From: Vreelandella hamiltonii
GTDB lineage: Bacteria; Pseudomonadota; Gammaproteobacteria; Pseudomonadales; Halomonadaceae
DNA length: 64,000 bases
NCBI RefSeq assembly: GCF_014651775.1
Contig: NZ_BMXN01000006.1
Coordinates: 62,001-126,000, forward strand
Direction: 5' to 3'
Shown: positions 34,927-43,071 of the stretch, one piece after another
Numbering within the stretch: the first letter of the stretch is position 1
Layout of the letters: each line of letters begins with the position of its first letter
Program-made: the position numbers and the translations under genes
Notes under the pieces: generated by a model
Told to the model about the DNA's origin: nothing
Seen by the model: the letters and a program-made list of their open reading frames with translations, nothing else
Databases searched by the model: none

Positions 34927-36309
34927 ATGCCTATCAGTGTCTTTGACCTTTTCAAGATTGGAGTAGGGCCTTCCAGCTCGCATACCGTAGGGCCCATGCA
35001 GGCTGCCTTCAAGTATGTGAGCGCCTTGCAGGAAAACGGTCTGCTGCATGCCGTGGAGCGCCTTGAGGTACATCTATACGGTTCGCTGTCGGCCACTGGC
35101 GTGGGCCATGCCACCGACCACGCGATCATCATGGGACTTTTGGGGGAGCGGCCCGACCGCATCGACCCCCGAACGATAGGGCCAGCCATTGCGCACCTCA
35201 AGGCAACGGGGGTGCTTACCCTGGGGCGGCAGAAAGAGATCGCCTTCGATTGGGCCAACGACATCGTTTTCCACGAGGAGAGCCTGCCGCACCACCCCAA
35301 TGCCATGACCTTGGCCACCTTCACCCACCAGGGGGAGCGCGTCCACGACAACACCTATTACTCGGTGGGCGGTGGTTTCGTCGTCGAGCAGGCCCAGGTG
35401 GACATGCCGCTGGACGAGCTGGACGGAACGACCCTTCCTTACAACTTCGACACCGCCGACGAGCTGCTGGCGCTCTGCAAACGAGAGCGGCTGAGCGTCA
35501 GCCAGCTCATGCTGGAAAACGAAAAAGTCTGGCGCACAGAAGACGAGATCAGACATGAACTGTGGCGTATCTGGCAGGTCATGTGCGAATGCATCGACAA
35601 CGGGCTGACCCACGAGGGCATATTGCCGGGCGGGCTCAACGTCAAACGTAGGGCCAAGCTGCTGTACCAGCGCCTGCAGGTGGCGGAACAGAATAGCTGT
35701 CTGATCGCCTCGACGTTTTCCGCCATGGAGTGGGTGAATATTTTTGCCTTGGCCGTCAACGAAGAGAACGCCGCAGGCGGGCGCATGGTGACGGCACCCA
35801 CCAACGGCGCGGCGGGCATCATCCCGGCGGTCTTGCACTATTACATGAAGTTCCAGCCCGGTGCCTGCGAGAAACAGGTGGTGGACTTTCTGCTGGCGGC
35901 AGGCGCCATTGGCATCCTGTGCAAGAAAAACGCCTCCATTTCCGGGGCCGAGGTGGGCTGCCAGGGCGAGGTGGGCTCGGCGTGTGCCATGGCCGCCGCT
36001 GGTTTGGCCGATGTCATGGGCGGCTCCCCCGAGCAGGTGGAACATGCCGCGGAAATTGGTCTGGAACACAACCTGGGGTTGACCTGTGATCCGGTGGGAG
36101 GGTTGGTGCAGGTCCCTTGCATCGAGCGCAATGCCATTGCCACGGTCAAGGCCATCAATGCCGCGCAGATGGCCTTGCGGGGGGATGGCACGCACTTCAT
36201 CTCGCTGGACAAGGTGATTCGTACCATGCGCGACACCGGCAAGGACATGCTGGACAAGTACAAGGAAACGTCCAAGGGCGGGTTGGCGGTGAACGCCATC
36301 GAGTGTTGA
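34927..36309 (+). CDS. sdaA: L-serine dehydratase, single-chain iron-sulfur type
   Basis: The 460-residue enzyme deaminates L-serine to pyruvate and ammonia. The N-terminal domain (about 1-160) begins with the family signature [20 protein letters not shown]. The C-terminal catalytic domain carries the [4Fe-4S] cysteines in [25 protein letters not shown] and QVPCIERNA. The C-terminal tail ends in cysteine (NAIEC), as in the sdaA/sdaB family, where it is a cluster ligand. It follows purU by 13 bp and closes the route betaine-dimethylglycine-sarcosine-glycine-serine-pyruvate. The pathway neighbours strongly support catabolic use. Confidence 0.95.
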   Translation: MPISVFDLFKIGVGPSSSHTVGPMQAAFKYVSALQENGLLHAVERLEVHLYGSLSATGVGHATDHAIIMGLLGERPDRIDPRTIGPAIAHLKATGVLTLGRQKEIAFDWANDIVFHEESLPHHPNAMTLATFTHQGERVHDNTYYSVGGGFVVEQAQVDMPLDELDGTTLPYNFDTADELLALCKRERLSVSQLMLENEKVWRTEDEIRHELWRIWQVMCECIDNGLTHEGILPGGLNVKRRAKLLYQRLQVAEQNSCLIASTFSAMEWVNIFALAVNEENAAGGRMVTAPTNGAAGIIPAVLHYYMKFQPGACEKQVVDFLLAAGAIGILCKKNASISGAEVGCQGEVGSACAMAAAGLADVMGGSPEQVEHAAEIGLEHNLGLTCDPVGGLVQVPCIERNAIATVKAINAAQMALRGDGTHFISLDKVIRTMRDTGKDMLDKYKETSKGGLAVNAIEC

Positions 36310-36411
36310 CACTCTGCCCGGTAAAAAAGCACTGGCGTGGCCCAGAGATGCGTGGGCTTCGAGGGCAAAATCCTCTAGGATAGGCGCTTTTTTCTGACAG
36401 GGTAGAAGGGC

Positions 36412-37875
36412 ATGGCGTCTTCTGGACAACCGCGTATTCAGTGGCTGGGTCGCTGGGGCTTTGTGTTGGCAGCTACCGGCTCGGCGGTAGGCTTGGGCAA
36501 TATCTGGAAATTCCCCTATATCACCGGGGAGTACGGTGGTGGCGCTTTCGTGCTGGTCTATCTGGCCTGCATCCTGGCCGTCGGGGTGCCCGTGATGATG
36601 ACCGAGATCGCTTTTGGTCGTCGTGGTCGCGGTAGCCCCATCGATGCCATTCGCCGGGTGGTCAGCGAATCGGGGCGCTCCTCCGGCTGGTCGTTGATCG
36701 GCTGGATGGCCATGCTGTGCGGGTTCATGGTTCTGTCGTTTTATGTGGTGGTGGCCGGGTGGTCCTTCTCCTACTTGTGGAAGATGCTCTCCGGTGGTCT
36801 GGCGGGCAGCAGCGTCGATGACATGGCGGCGATCTTTGCGGCCAATAACGCCAACCCGTGGGTGCTGGGCGGCTGGAGCACGCTGGTGACGCTGTTGACC
36901 ATGCTGATCGTGGGCAAGGGCGTACAGGAGGGGATCGAGAAGAGCGTCAGCTGGATGATGCCGGGCCTGGTGCTGATGCTGGTGCTGCTGATCGTGTTTG
37001 GCGTGTTTTCCGGTGGCTTTGGCGACGCCGTCCGCTTCCTGTTCTCGTTCAATGCGGGCAGCCTGTCCAGTGCCGGTATGCTGGCGGCGCTGGGGCACGC
37101 CTTCTTTACGCTGTCGCTGGCCTCGGGGGCCATTCTCACCTACGGCAGCTATCTCCCCAAAGGGGCCTCCATCGGACGCACCACTGTCAGCGTGGCGCTG
37201 GCCGATACCGTGGTGGCGCTGATGGCCGGGCTGGCGATCTTCCCGGTGATCTTTGCCAACGGCATGAATCCTGGCGAAGGGCCAGGACTGATTTTCATGA
37301 GCCTGCCGCTGGCTTTCCAGGCCATGCCCTTGGGCACCCTGTTCGGTATTCTGTTCTTTTTGATGCTCTCCATGGCGGCACTGACCTCGTCCATCTCGAT
37401 GGTCGAAGCCACCGTTTCCTGGCTGTGCGACAACAAGGGTATCACGCGTCCGGTGGCCGCCTGGTCCACCGGGATCGTGCTGTGGCTGATCAGCACGCTG
37501 GCGATGCTGTCGTTCAATCTGGGCGCTGACTGGACGCTGGCGGGCAGGCACTTCTTCGACTGGCTGGACTACCTGACGTCCCGTTGGATGATGCCGTTGG
37601 GCGGGTTGGGCATGGTGCTGCTGGCCGGGTTCGTGCTCAAGAGCGAGACGTTCCGCGACGAGCTGGGGCTGGCTCCGCTGCCCTATACGCTGTGGCTGAC
37701 CATGGTGCGTTATGTCAGCCCGCTGGGCATCCTGGTCATCTTCGTCGATGCCCTGGGCCTCTATCAGGTCTCGTTTGCCCAGCACTGGCCGTGGCTGCTG
37801 GCGATCCTGGTGGCCATGATGGCAGCGGGTGAAACCTTGAGCCCACGCTTGCGCAAGGCCCTGAAAGCTGCCTAA
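36412..37875 (+). CDS. sodium-dependent transporter, neurotransmitter:sodium symporter (SNF) family
   Basis: The 487-residue membrane protein begins with the LeuT-like first helix WGFVLAATGSAVGLGNIWKF followed by PYITGEYGGGAF, the Na+/substrate site of the family. About eleven further hydrophobic segments follow. ASGAILTYGSYLPKGASIG (unwound helix 6 region) and MAALTSSISMVEATVSWL (helix 8, Na+ site) also fit. Bacterial members transport amino acids. A gap of 102 bp separates it from sdaA, with no clear terminator, so serine or glycine could be its substrate. That is inference. The stop codon overlaps the stop of the convergent gene (CTAA at 37872-37875). Confidence 0.92.
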   Translation: MASSGQPRIQWLGRWGFVLAATGSAVGLGNIWKFPYITGEYGGGAFVLVYLACILAVGVPVMMTEIAFGRRGRGSPIDAIRRVVSESGRSSGWSLIGWMAMLCGFMVLSFYVVVAGWSFSYLWKMLSGGLAGSSVDDMAAIFAANNANPWVLGGWSTLVTLLTMLIVGKGVQEGIEKSVSWMMPGLVLMLVLLIVFGVFSGGFGDAVRFLFSFNAGSLSSAGMLAALGHAFFTLSLASGAILTYGSYLPKGASIGRTTVSVALADTVVALMAGLAIFPVIFANGMNPGEGPGLIFMSLPLAFQAMPLGTLFGILFFLMLSMAALTSSISMVEATVSWLCDNKGITRPVAAWSTGIVLWLISTLAMLSFNLGADWTLAGRHFFDWLDYLTSRWMMPLGGLGMVLLAGFVLKSETFRDELGLAPLPYTLWLTMVRYVSPLGILVIFVDALGLYQVSFAQHWPWLLAILVAMMAAGETLSPRLRKALKAA

Positions 37876-38987
37876 GAGGGCCAATCCTGCCCGGTGTTCA
37901 GGCGGCGCTGAAGGTCGTTGAGCTGGCGGTGGGGCAGCGGCGTCTGGCAGGTAGCGAATACGTCGCCAAGAAAGCGCTGGCGGGCGCCTCGCAAAGGGCC
38001 GCTCAACAGCGTGGCCTGGCTCAGGGCCGCCAACACCGCCTGTTGCGGCTGGCCGGTCAACTGCGCATAAGCACGCAAGGTCGCCGGCCAATCGACCTGC
38101 AGCGTGCCGGGCGGTTCCGGCTGGCTGTCCAGCAGTCGAGCCAGCAGGAGCACCAGGTTGGGGTGCGGGTGCTGGTTGCGCATGATCAGTTCTCCCACGC
38201 CCTGGGCGACCAGGGCGCGGATATCGGCATCGTGTCCGGATAACGCTTCCATCATCTGCTCGACCAGCGCAGGCCCGCGCGCTTGCAGGTAGGCATCCTG
38301 GGTGATGCGTGCCGCAATCCAGCCATTCCAGACGGCGTAGAGCGGCCCAGACAGCAGGGGGAGCATGCCACGCAGCGTCAGGCGGCCCAGCAGGCGGCGC
38401 ATGACCAAACGCAGCACAAAGCTGCTCAGGCTCACCTTCAAGCGGTAAAGAATGGCTCGGCAGGTCAGCTTCCAGCCGTGCAGGTACGCGTGGGGGTCGA
38501 CCCCGTAAATCCGGTGGCCTGCGCTGGGGTACTCCAGTGCGGTTCTGGATACGCCGTGGATGGTCAGCTGCACGGCGGGCGGCATCGGGGCGGCGCTGGG
38601 GTAGGGCAAGCCTGCCAGGCGGCTGACCTGCGCCACGCCGCGCAGGGAGTTCCAGTAGAGAAAGCCGATTTCCAGCACGGTGACGACGCCAGCAAACAGC
38701 ATGTAGCCTGCCCAGTAGGGAAGCTGTGCCTGCCACCCCAACGCTTCCCAGTTGTCGACGGCGTGTGCCCGCATCCACCACTCCGCTCCACCTATCAAGG
38801 TGCCCGAGACGATACCTGCCAGCGCGGCCCACACGATGATCCAGCGGCGTGCCTTCTGCACTGCTGCAGCGTCAGGGGCCGAATGGGCAGGATGGCGTTG
38901 CAGGTAGCCCGTGATGTAGCGGCTCGCCCAGCGATGGGCCACGTCCGGGCTGGGCGCATACTCGTCATCAGGTCGTTGATAGGACAT
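37872..38987 (-). CDS. uncharacterised membrane-anchored protein
   Basis: I do not recognise this 371-residue protein with confidence. Two clear membrane helices lie at about residues 46-70 (WIIVWAALAGIVSGTLIGGA) and 88-112 (YWAGYMLFAGVVTVLEIGFL). A long, mostly helical and Arg/Leu-rich C-terminal part follows, with no catalytic signature. The segment YWNSLRGVAQVSRLAGLPYP after helix two, and the two-helix layout, faintly recall the LBF_2804 family of unknown function. It is transcribed towards the SNF transporter and shares its stop-codon bases. The umuC gene ends 39 bp upstream on the same strand with a gap, so read-through from umuDC is possible. Codon use looks native. Confidence 0.7.
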   Translation of the reverse strand: MSYQRPDDEYAPSPDVAHRWASRYITGYLQRHPAHSAPDAAAVQKARRWIIVWAALAGIVSGTLIGGAEWWMRAHAVDNWEALGWQAQLPYWAGYMLFAGVVTVLEIGFLYWNSLRGVAQVSRLAGLPYPSAAPMPPAVQLTIHGVSRTALEYPSAGHRIYGVDPHAYLHGWKLTCRAILYRLKVSLSSFVLRLVMRRLLGRLTLRGMLPLLSGPLYAVWNGWIAARITQDAYLQARGPALVEQMMEALSGHDADIRALVAQGVGELIMRNQHPHPNLVLLLARLLDSQPEPPGTLQVDWPATLRAYAQLTGQPQQAVLAALSQATLLSGPLRGARQRFLGDVFATCQTPLPHRQLNDLQRRLNTGQDWPS

Positions 38988-39026
38988 AAGGCAAACTTTT
39001 GGCGTACGGAATCACTAGCCTAGCGG

Positions 39027-40325
39027 CTATCGGTGAGAAGTAAACGCCGCGATGGCTCCCGGGTGGGTACCGGCTTCCAGCAACTCGTTCCAACGCGTGG
39101 TGTAGCGGCGTGAACGGTGCCCGCAGCGCAGCTGCCAGGCGGCGTCCGGGTCGCGCATGCCAAAGTGGATGGTGCCTTGCCCCATCCGCTGGTTGATGGC
39201 ATCCACCGCCCGCATCACGTGGGGGTGCGCCTTGGCAGGCGGTGCCAGCAGCGAGAGCTGGTACTGCTGGGCGTCTACCAGGTCCACCAGCATGACGCCT
39301 GCTTTCATGAACACATAGCCGGGGCGGTACATCTGCTCCATCCCTTCCTTGACGGCCTGCAGAATGAGCCGCGTGTCGTCGGTGGGGGCATCGAGGGGAA
39401 TCATGGCGCGGGGGGCCAGCTGGGGCAGGTCCTTGCGATGGCGGCTGGTGGTCAGAAACATCAGCACCGCACGGGCCAGACTACCCTGCTGGCGCAGTTT
39501 CTCGGCGCTGCGCTGGGCGTGCTGGCGCAATGCATCGTGCAGCTCCTCCTTGCGCCCCGTGGCACGCCCGAAAGAGCGCGAGGTCATGATGCGTTGGCGG
39601 GGCTGTTCGACGGCGTTCATCTCCAGGCAGGGCGTGCCGCGCAGCTCGAGGGCGGTGCGCGCCAACACTACCGAAAAGCGCTTGCGCAACTGCTTGGGGT
39701 CGCTCTCGCGCAGCTGCCAGGCGGTACGAATACCGCTCACGGCGAGCTGCTCGGCAAGCCGTCGGCCGACTCCCCATACCTCGCTCACCGGAAGCTGTTT
39801 GAGCAGTGCCTGGGTGGTGGCGGTGTGGGCAGCCAGCAGGCATACCCCTTGATAGTGGGACTGCTGCTTGGCCACGTGATTGGCCAGCTTGGCCAGCGTA
39901 TGCGTGGCCGCCAGCCCAACGCAGACGGGCAATCCCAGGTAACGGCGAACACGGCGGCGTAGCGCCACGCCCATGGCCTGGCATTGGGCGTCATCGAAGC
40001 CATCCAGGTAAATGAACATCTCATCGATGGAGTAGGGGGCGACCTCTGGGCAGGCTTCACGCAGCAGCTGTGCCAACCGCGCCGACATGTCGCCGTACAG
40101 CTCGTAGTTGGAGGAGCACAAATGGATCTGGCCCCGACGCCGCAGCCCTTCCAGCTGGAACGCTGGCGTCCCCATGGCAATGCCCATGGCTTTCAGCTCG
40201 GCAGAGCGCGCAATCACGCAGCCGTCGTTATTGGACATGACGCCCACGGCCTTGCCTTCCAGCGTGGGCTGGAATACCCGCTCGCAGGAAACGTAAAAGT
40301 TGTTGGCATCCACTAGGCCGATCAT
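39027..40325 (-). CDS. umuC: translesion DNA polymerase V catalytic subunit UmuC
   Basis: The 432-residue Y-family polymerase copies damaged DNA. The N-terminal palm motif MIGLVDANNFYVSCERVFQP has Asp6, and the second catalytic motif is SIDEMFIYLDGF near residue 100. Helix-hairpin-helix LPVSEVWGVGRRLAEQL and the little-finger region follow, with a C-terminal UmuC-specific domain (DDTRLILQAVKEGMEQMYRP, then INQRMGQGTIHFG). Length is close to the E. coli 422. Its start overlaps the umuD stop by 4 bp. The operon is SOS controlled through an upstream LexA box. Confidence 0.95.
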   Translation of the reverse strand: MIGLVDANNFYVSCERVFQPTLEGKAVGVMSNNDGCVIARSAELKAMGIAMGTPAFQLEGLRRRGQIHLCSSNYELYGDMSARLAQLLREACPEVAPYSIDEMFIYLDGFDDAQCQAMGVALRRRVRRYLGLPVCVGLAATHTLAKLANHVAKQQSHYQGVCLLAAHTATTQALLKQLPVSEVWGVGRRLAEQLAVSGIRTAWQLRESDPKQLRKRFSVVLARTALELRGTPCLEMNAVEQPRQRIMTSRSFGRATGRKEELHDALRQHAQRSAEKLRQQGSLARAVLMFLTTSRHRKDLPQLAPRAMIPLDAPTDDTRLILQAVKEGMEQMYRPGYVFMKAGVMLVDLVDAQQYQLSLLAPPAKAHPHVMRAVDAINQRMGQGTIHFGMRDPDAAWQLRCGHRSRRYTTRWNELLEAGTHPGAIAAFTSHR

Positions 40326-40765
40326 GGCAAATACTCATGAATGACGGCGCGCACTACCCCCCATAGCTGGCACTCGGCCTCTTCCAGCGGCAGCGGAGGG
40401 TAGTGCGGGTGAGACGAGCACAAATGCGGCGTACCGCGATACAGCGCGTAGCGCTTGATCAACAGCTCCTGATCGAACAGGGCGACCACGATGTGGCCCA
40501 GCCGAGGCGGCACGCTGCGGTCTACCACCAGCAGGTCGCCGTCGAAGATGCCCCACCCCTCCATGCTGTCGCCGCGGGCGGTGAGGTAGAACGTCTGTGT
40601 CGGGTGCTTGATCAGCCGCGTGTTGAGGTCCAGCGTGCGCGGCTCGTAATCCTGCGCGGGGGAAGGAAAGCCGCTAAAACCCGCGCGACCACTCAGCGAG
40701 GCAAACGGAAGAGGCAAGGGCGTTGACGGCAAGGCGGTCGCAACGGCAGTGGGTTGAGACGGCAT
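40322..40765 (-). CDS. umuD: DNA polymerase V accessory protein UmuD (S24 self-cleaving)
   Basis: The 147-residue LexA-like protein is activated by RecA-stimulated self-cleavage. The likely cleavage site is Ala-Gly in SGRAGFSGFPSPA near residue 30. The catalytic serine is in ARGDSMEGWGIFDGD and the catalytic lysine in DQELLIKRYAL. The N-terminal arm before the cleavage site is Pro/Leu rich (PSTPLPLPFASL). ATG 40765 has AGGAG 8 bp upstream; a GTG five codons earlier lacks one. It is first in the umuDC operon. Confidence 0.94.
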   Translation of the reverse strand: MPSQPTAVATALPSTPLPLPFASLSGRAGFSGFPSPAQDYEPRTLDLNTRLIKHPTQTFYLTARGDSMEGWGIFDGDLLVVDRSVPPRLGHIVVALFDQELLIKRYALYRGTPHLCSSHPHYPPLPLEEAECQLWGVVRAVIHEYLP

Positions 40766-40789
40766 CGTCGGGCTCCTCACGAATGAATG

Positions 40790-40805
40790 GTGTGTTTATA
40801 TACAG
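40790..40805 (-). promoter_or_regulatory. LexA (SOS) box of umuDC
   Basis: The 16-mer GTGTGTTTATATACAG matches 13 of 16 positions of the E. coli-type consensus CTG-(TA)5-CAG, 25 bp upstream of the umuD start. One half-site is CAG, the other GTG. It is bracketed by the 8-bp inverted repeat GAATGAAT (40781-40788) / ATTCATTC (40820-40827). TATAAA on the minus strand nearby could be the -10 element. Confidence 0.75.
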
Positions 40806-40877
40806 TATTTATAGCCAGTATTCATTCATGCGGAAAAAAATGCAAGGTGCCGGGGCGAAGGTAAGGGTACGAGGAGG

Positions 40878-40970
40878 CTAACGGGCCAGCCAGAGGCCAA
40901 CCACCAGCGCACTGATGACCGTGATCCAGAACACGAGATTGCGAGCGCGGGTGTCGCGACGAGGTTTCAT
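40878..40970 (-). CDS. possible 30-residue single-helix membrane microprotein
   Basis: The minus-strand ATG at 40970 opens MKPRRDTRARNLVFWITVIS, then ALVVGLWLAR and a stop. It has a basic cytoplasmic start, one 18-residue hydrophobic helix and a terminal Arg, as in real bacterial membrane microproteins. GGAG lies about 10 bp before the ATG. The gene sits in the gap between the umuDC promoter and the divergent hydrolase gene. It is too short for coding statistics to settle, and its function is unknown. Confidence 0.45.
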   Translation of the reverse strand: MKPRRDTRARNLVFWITVISALVVGLWLAR

Positions 40971-41108
40971 CGGGTTGTCTCCAGAAGATATGAAAGGGTG
41001 GCCCACCATAGGCCGCTCGAAAGCAGCGCATAGGCTGTGCCAGGCATGGTAACGTTTGGTGCTCGAAGCGTCATCTGGCGCAGGGTTTTTCGTGAAGAGA
41101 GAGGGCTG

Positions 41109-41993
41109 ATGAAAGGTTCCGAGTTTAGCGGCAGTACGCCGCTGTCGTTGGCCAATGGGCGCCTGGCGGCCCTGAGCTGGGGGCGCCACGATGCCCCGGT
41201 ATGGGTCGCCCTGCACGGCTGGCTGGATAACGCGGCGAGCTTCTCGCGGCTGGCTCCCTTGTTGGTCAAGCGACTGAACATTCGTATCGTTGCCCTCGAT
41301 TTTCGCGGGCACGGCCACTCGGCCCATACGCCCTTCGGCAGCGACTATGCGCTGTGGGACTACCTTCACGATGTGCTGGATGCCATGGAGGCGCTGGAGA
41401 TCGAGCAGGCCACGTTGCTGGCGCACTCGATGGGGGCGGCGGTCTCCTGCCTGCTGGCAGCGGCGCTGCCCGAGCGTGTCGCACGGCTGGTGCTGCTGGA
41501 TGGCCTGGGGGCACTGAATACGCCCGCAGAGGAGACGGCCAGCCAGCTGCGCAAGGGCCTCACCGCCCACCGCCGCGTCGCTTCGCGCACGCCCCGGTAT
41601 GCGGATATCGAACAGGCCGTTGCCGCCCGAGTGGCAGGCGGCGTGACGCCGCTGGATGCCATCACGGCCAGGCCGCTGGTCGAACGTAACACCCAGGCCA
41701 CGGCGGATGGCAAGGTCGCCATGCGTACCGACAGCCGCCTGCTGAAGCCTTCCCTGGTCCGCCTGACGCCGCAGCAGGTGCTGGCCACACTGGCAGAGAT
41801 TCAAGCCCCCGTGCTATTGATAGAAGGAGAGCGCGGTATTCTCGGCGAGCGCCAGTGGGCGGCGGCCGCTCGGCAGGCGGTTCCCCGCCTCACTCGCCAT
41901 GTGCTGGCGGGAGGGCACCATCTTCATCTGGAGCCGCAGGCCGTGGCCCAGGTCGCCGAGGTGATTTGCCGTAGCCCCAGTGGTGAAAAATAG
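41109..41993 (+). CDS. alpha/beta hydrolase
   Basis: The 294-residue protein has the alpha/beta-hydrolase plan. The oxyanion segment is WVALHGWLDNAASF, followed by ALDFRGHGHSAHTP. The nucleophile elbow is LLAHSMGAAVSCLLAAALP (serine in H-S-M-G), and the C-terminal histidine lies in LAGGHHLHLEPQAVA. The acid is probably the Asp/Glu near LLIEGERGIL. The substrate is unknown; the sequence resembles esterases of the MhpC/serine hydrolase-like group. ATG 41109 follows AGAGAGAGGGCTG. The stop codon is the first unit of a 15-bp tandem repeat. The patatin gene follows 60 bp later. Confidence 0.85.
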   Translation: MKGSEFSGSTPLSLANGRLAALSWGRHDAPVWVALHGWLDNAASFSRLAPLLVKRLNIRIVALDFRGHGHSAHTPFGSDYALWDYLHDVLDAMEALEIEQATLLAHSMGAAVSCLLAAALPERVARLVLLDGLGALNTPAEETASQLRKGLTAHRRVASRTPRYADIEQAVAARVAGGVTPLDAITARPLVERNTQATADGKVAMRTDSRLLKPSLVRLTPQQVLATLAEIQAPVLLIEGERGILGERQWAAAARQAVPRLTRHVLAGGHHLHLEPQAVAQVAEVICRSPSGEK

Positions 41994-42038
41994 AGTGGTG
42001 AAGAGTAGAGCGGTGAAAAATAAAGCGGTGAAAAATAA
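41979..42038. repeat. 15-bp minisatellite, four units, spanning the hydrolase stop codon
   Basis: Four tandem 15-bp units read AGT/AGC-GGT-GAA-AAA/GAG-TAG/TAA in the hydrolase frame, so every unit spells Ser-Gly-Glu-Lys(Glu)-stop. Units differ at one to four positions. The array fills the space between the hydrolase end and the ribosome binding site (AAGGAGGG) of the patatin gene. Confidence 0.95.
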
Positions 42039-42053
42039 GAAGGAGGGTGTGCC

Positions 42054-43070
42054 GTGGTGAGTCTGTTGGCAGGGAGAGCGCTGGGTGAGGGAAACAAGGT
42101 GGCCCTGGTGCTGGGCAGCGGTGGTGCCAGAGGCTATGCGCATATCGGTGTGATCGAGGCGCTGGAAGCGCGGGGCTTCGAGATCATCTCGATAGCGGGC
42201 TGTTCCATGGGCGCTCTGATTGGCGGTATCTACGCATCGGGCAAGCTGCCTCAGTACCGGGATTGGGTGTGCCATCTCGACTATCTGGACGTGCTGAAGC
42301 TGGTCGATGTGACCTGGAGCCCCATGGGGGCCATGCGGGCCAACAAGGTCATGAGCAAGCTGGAAGAGCTGGTGGGTGACGTACTGATCGAGGATCTGCC
42401 GATCCCCGTGACCACGGTGGCCACCGATCTGGTACGCCAGCGCGAAGTGTGGTTTCAAAATGGCCCGCTGCTACGCGCCATACGCGCCTCCATTGCGGTG
42501 CCTGGCGTGATTACTCCGGTGAACCTGGGCGAGCAGGTACTGGTGGATGGCGGGCTGCTCAACCCGCTGCCGATGATGCCCATTCTGGCCGCCCATGAAG
42601 CGGATTTTGTGGTGGCGGTGAACGTGACGGCCCATAGCCCGCAGCCGGTGACCCTGGAAGAGCTGCTGCCCCGTGACGAGCCTGCCCCGCCGCAGACCCC
42701 CTCGGAGCGCGAGCGAGAGGCCAACATTGGCGGTTGGATGAGCGAAGTGCGCGCCACCACGCGCCGACTGTGGGGCGGCCTGGGCGGCGGTGAAGAAGAG
42801 AGCGATGACGATGAAACCGTCGACCTGCGCGGCAAGCGTGAGTGGGGCAAACTGGACATGATTCTGGAGTCGTTCGATATCACCCAGGCGGCGCTGGCCA
42901 AGTACAAGGTGGCCGGGTATCCGCCGGATGTGCTGATCGAAGTGCCCAAAACCGTTTGCAGCACCTATGAGTTCCACCGCGCCAACGAGTTGATTCGCCT
43001 GGGGCGCCATCTGGCGGATCAGGCGCTGGAGCGGCGCATGCCCAGTATTGCCTCGGACGCTACCGAGTGA
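42054..43070 (+). CDS. patatin-like phospholipase family protein (RssA-like)
   Basis: The 338-residue protein carries the patatin catalytic set. The oxyanion loop is GSGGARGYAHIGVIEAL, the serine is in the GCSMG nucleophile elbow near residue 60, and the Asp is in LVDGGLLNPLP near 165. This matches bacterial NTE/RssA-type lipid hydrolases. A middle insertion of about 40 residues (ERAREANIGGWMSE-like, then GGGEEESDDDETV) is acidic. GTG 42054 is preceded by AAGGAGGG at 42040-42047; GTG 42057 is the alternative. It may be coupled to the hydrolase gene through the minisatellite spacer. The target lipid is unknown. Confidence 0.85.
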   Translation: MVSLLAGRALGEGNKVALVLGSGGARGYAHIGVIEALEARGFEIISIAGCSMGALIGGIYASGKLPQYRDWVCHLDYLDVLKLVDVTWSPMGAMRANKVMSKLEELVGDVLIEDLPIPVTTVATDLVRQREVWFQNGPLLRAIRASIAVPGVITPVNLGEQVLVDGGLLNPLPMMPILAAHEADFVVAVNVTAHSPQPVTLEELLPRDEPAPPQTPSEREREANIGGWMSEVRATTRRLWGGLGGGEEESDDDETVDLRGKREWGKLDMILESFDITQAALAKYKVAGYPPDVLIEVPKTVCSTYEFHRANELIRLGRHLADQALERRMPSIASDATE

Positions 43071-43071
43071 G

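Noticed and set aside
35074-38832. 1252-codon open frame on the minus strand
   Set aside because: It is antisense to sdaA and the SNF transporter and overlaps the 371-aa protein in another frame. The translation is low-complexity Gly/Arg/His/Gln text typical of high-GC shadow frames, with no domain.
41979-42038. Short regular repeats as a possible CRISPR array
   Set aside because: Units are 15 bp with no unique spacers and no cas genes nearby. It is a simple tandem minisatellite.
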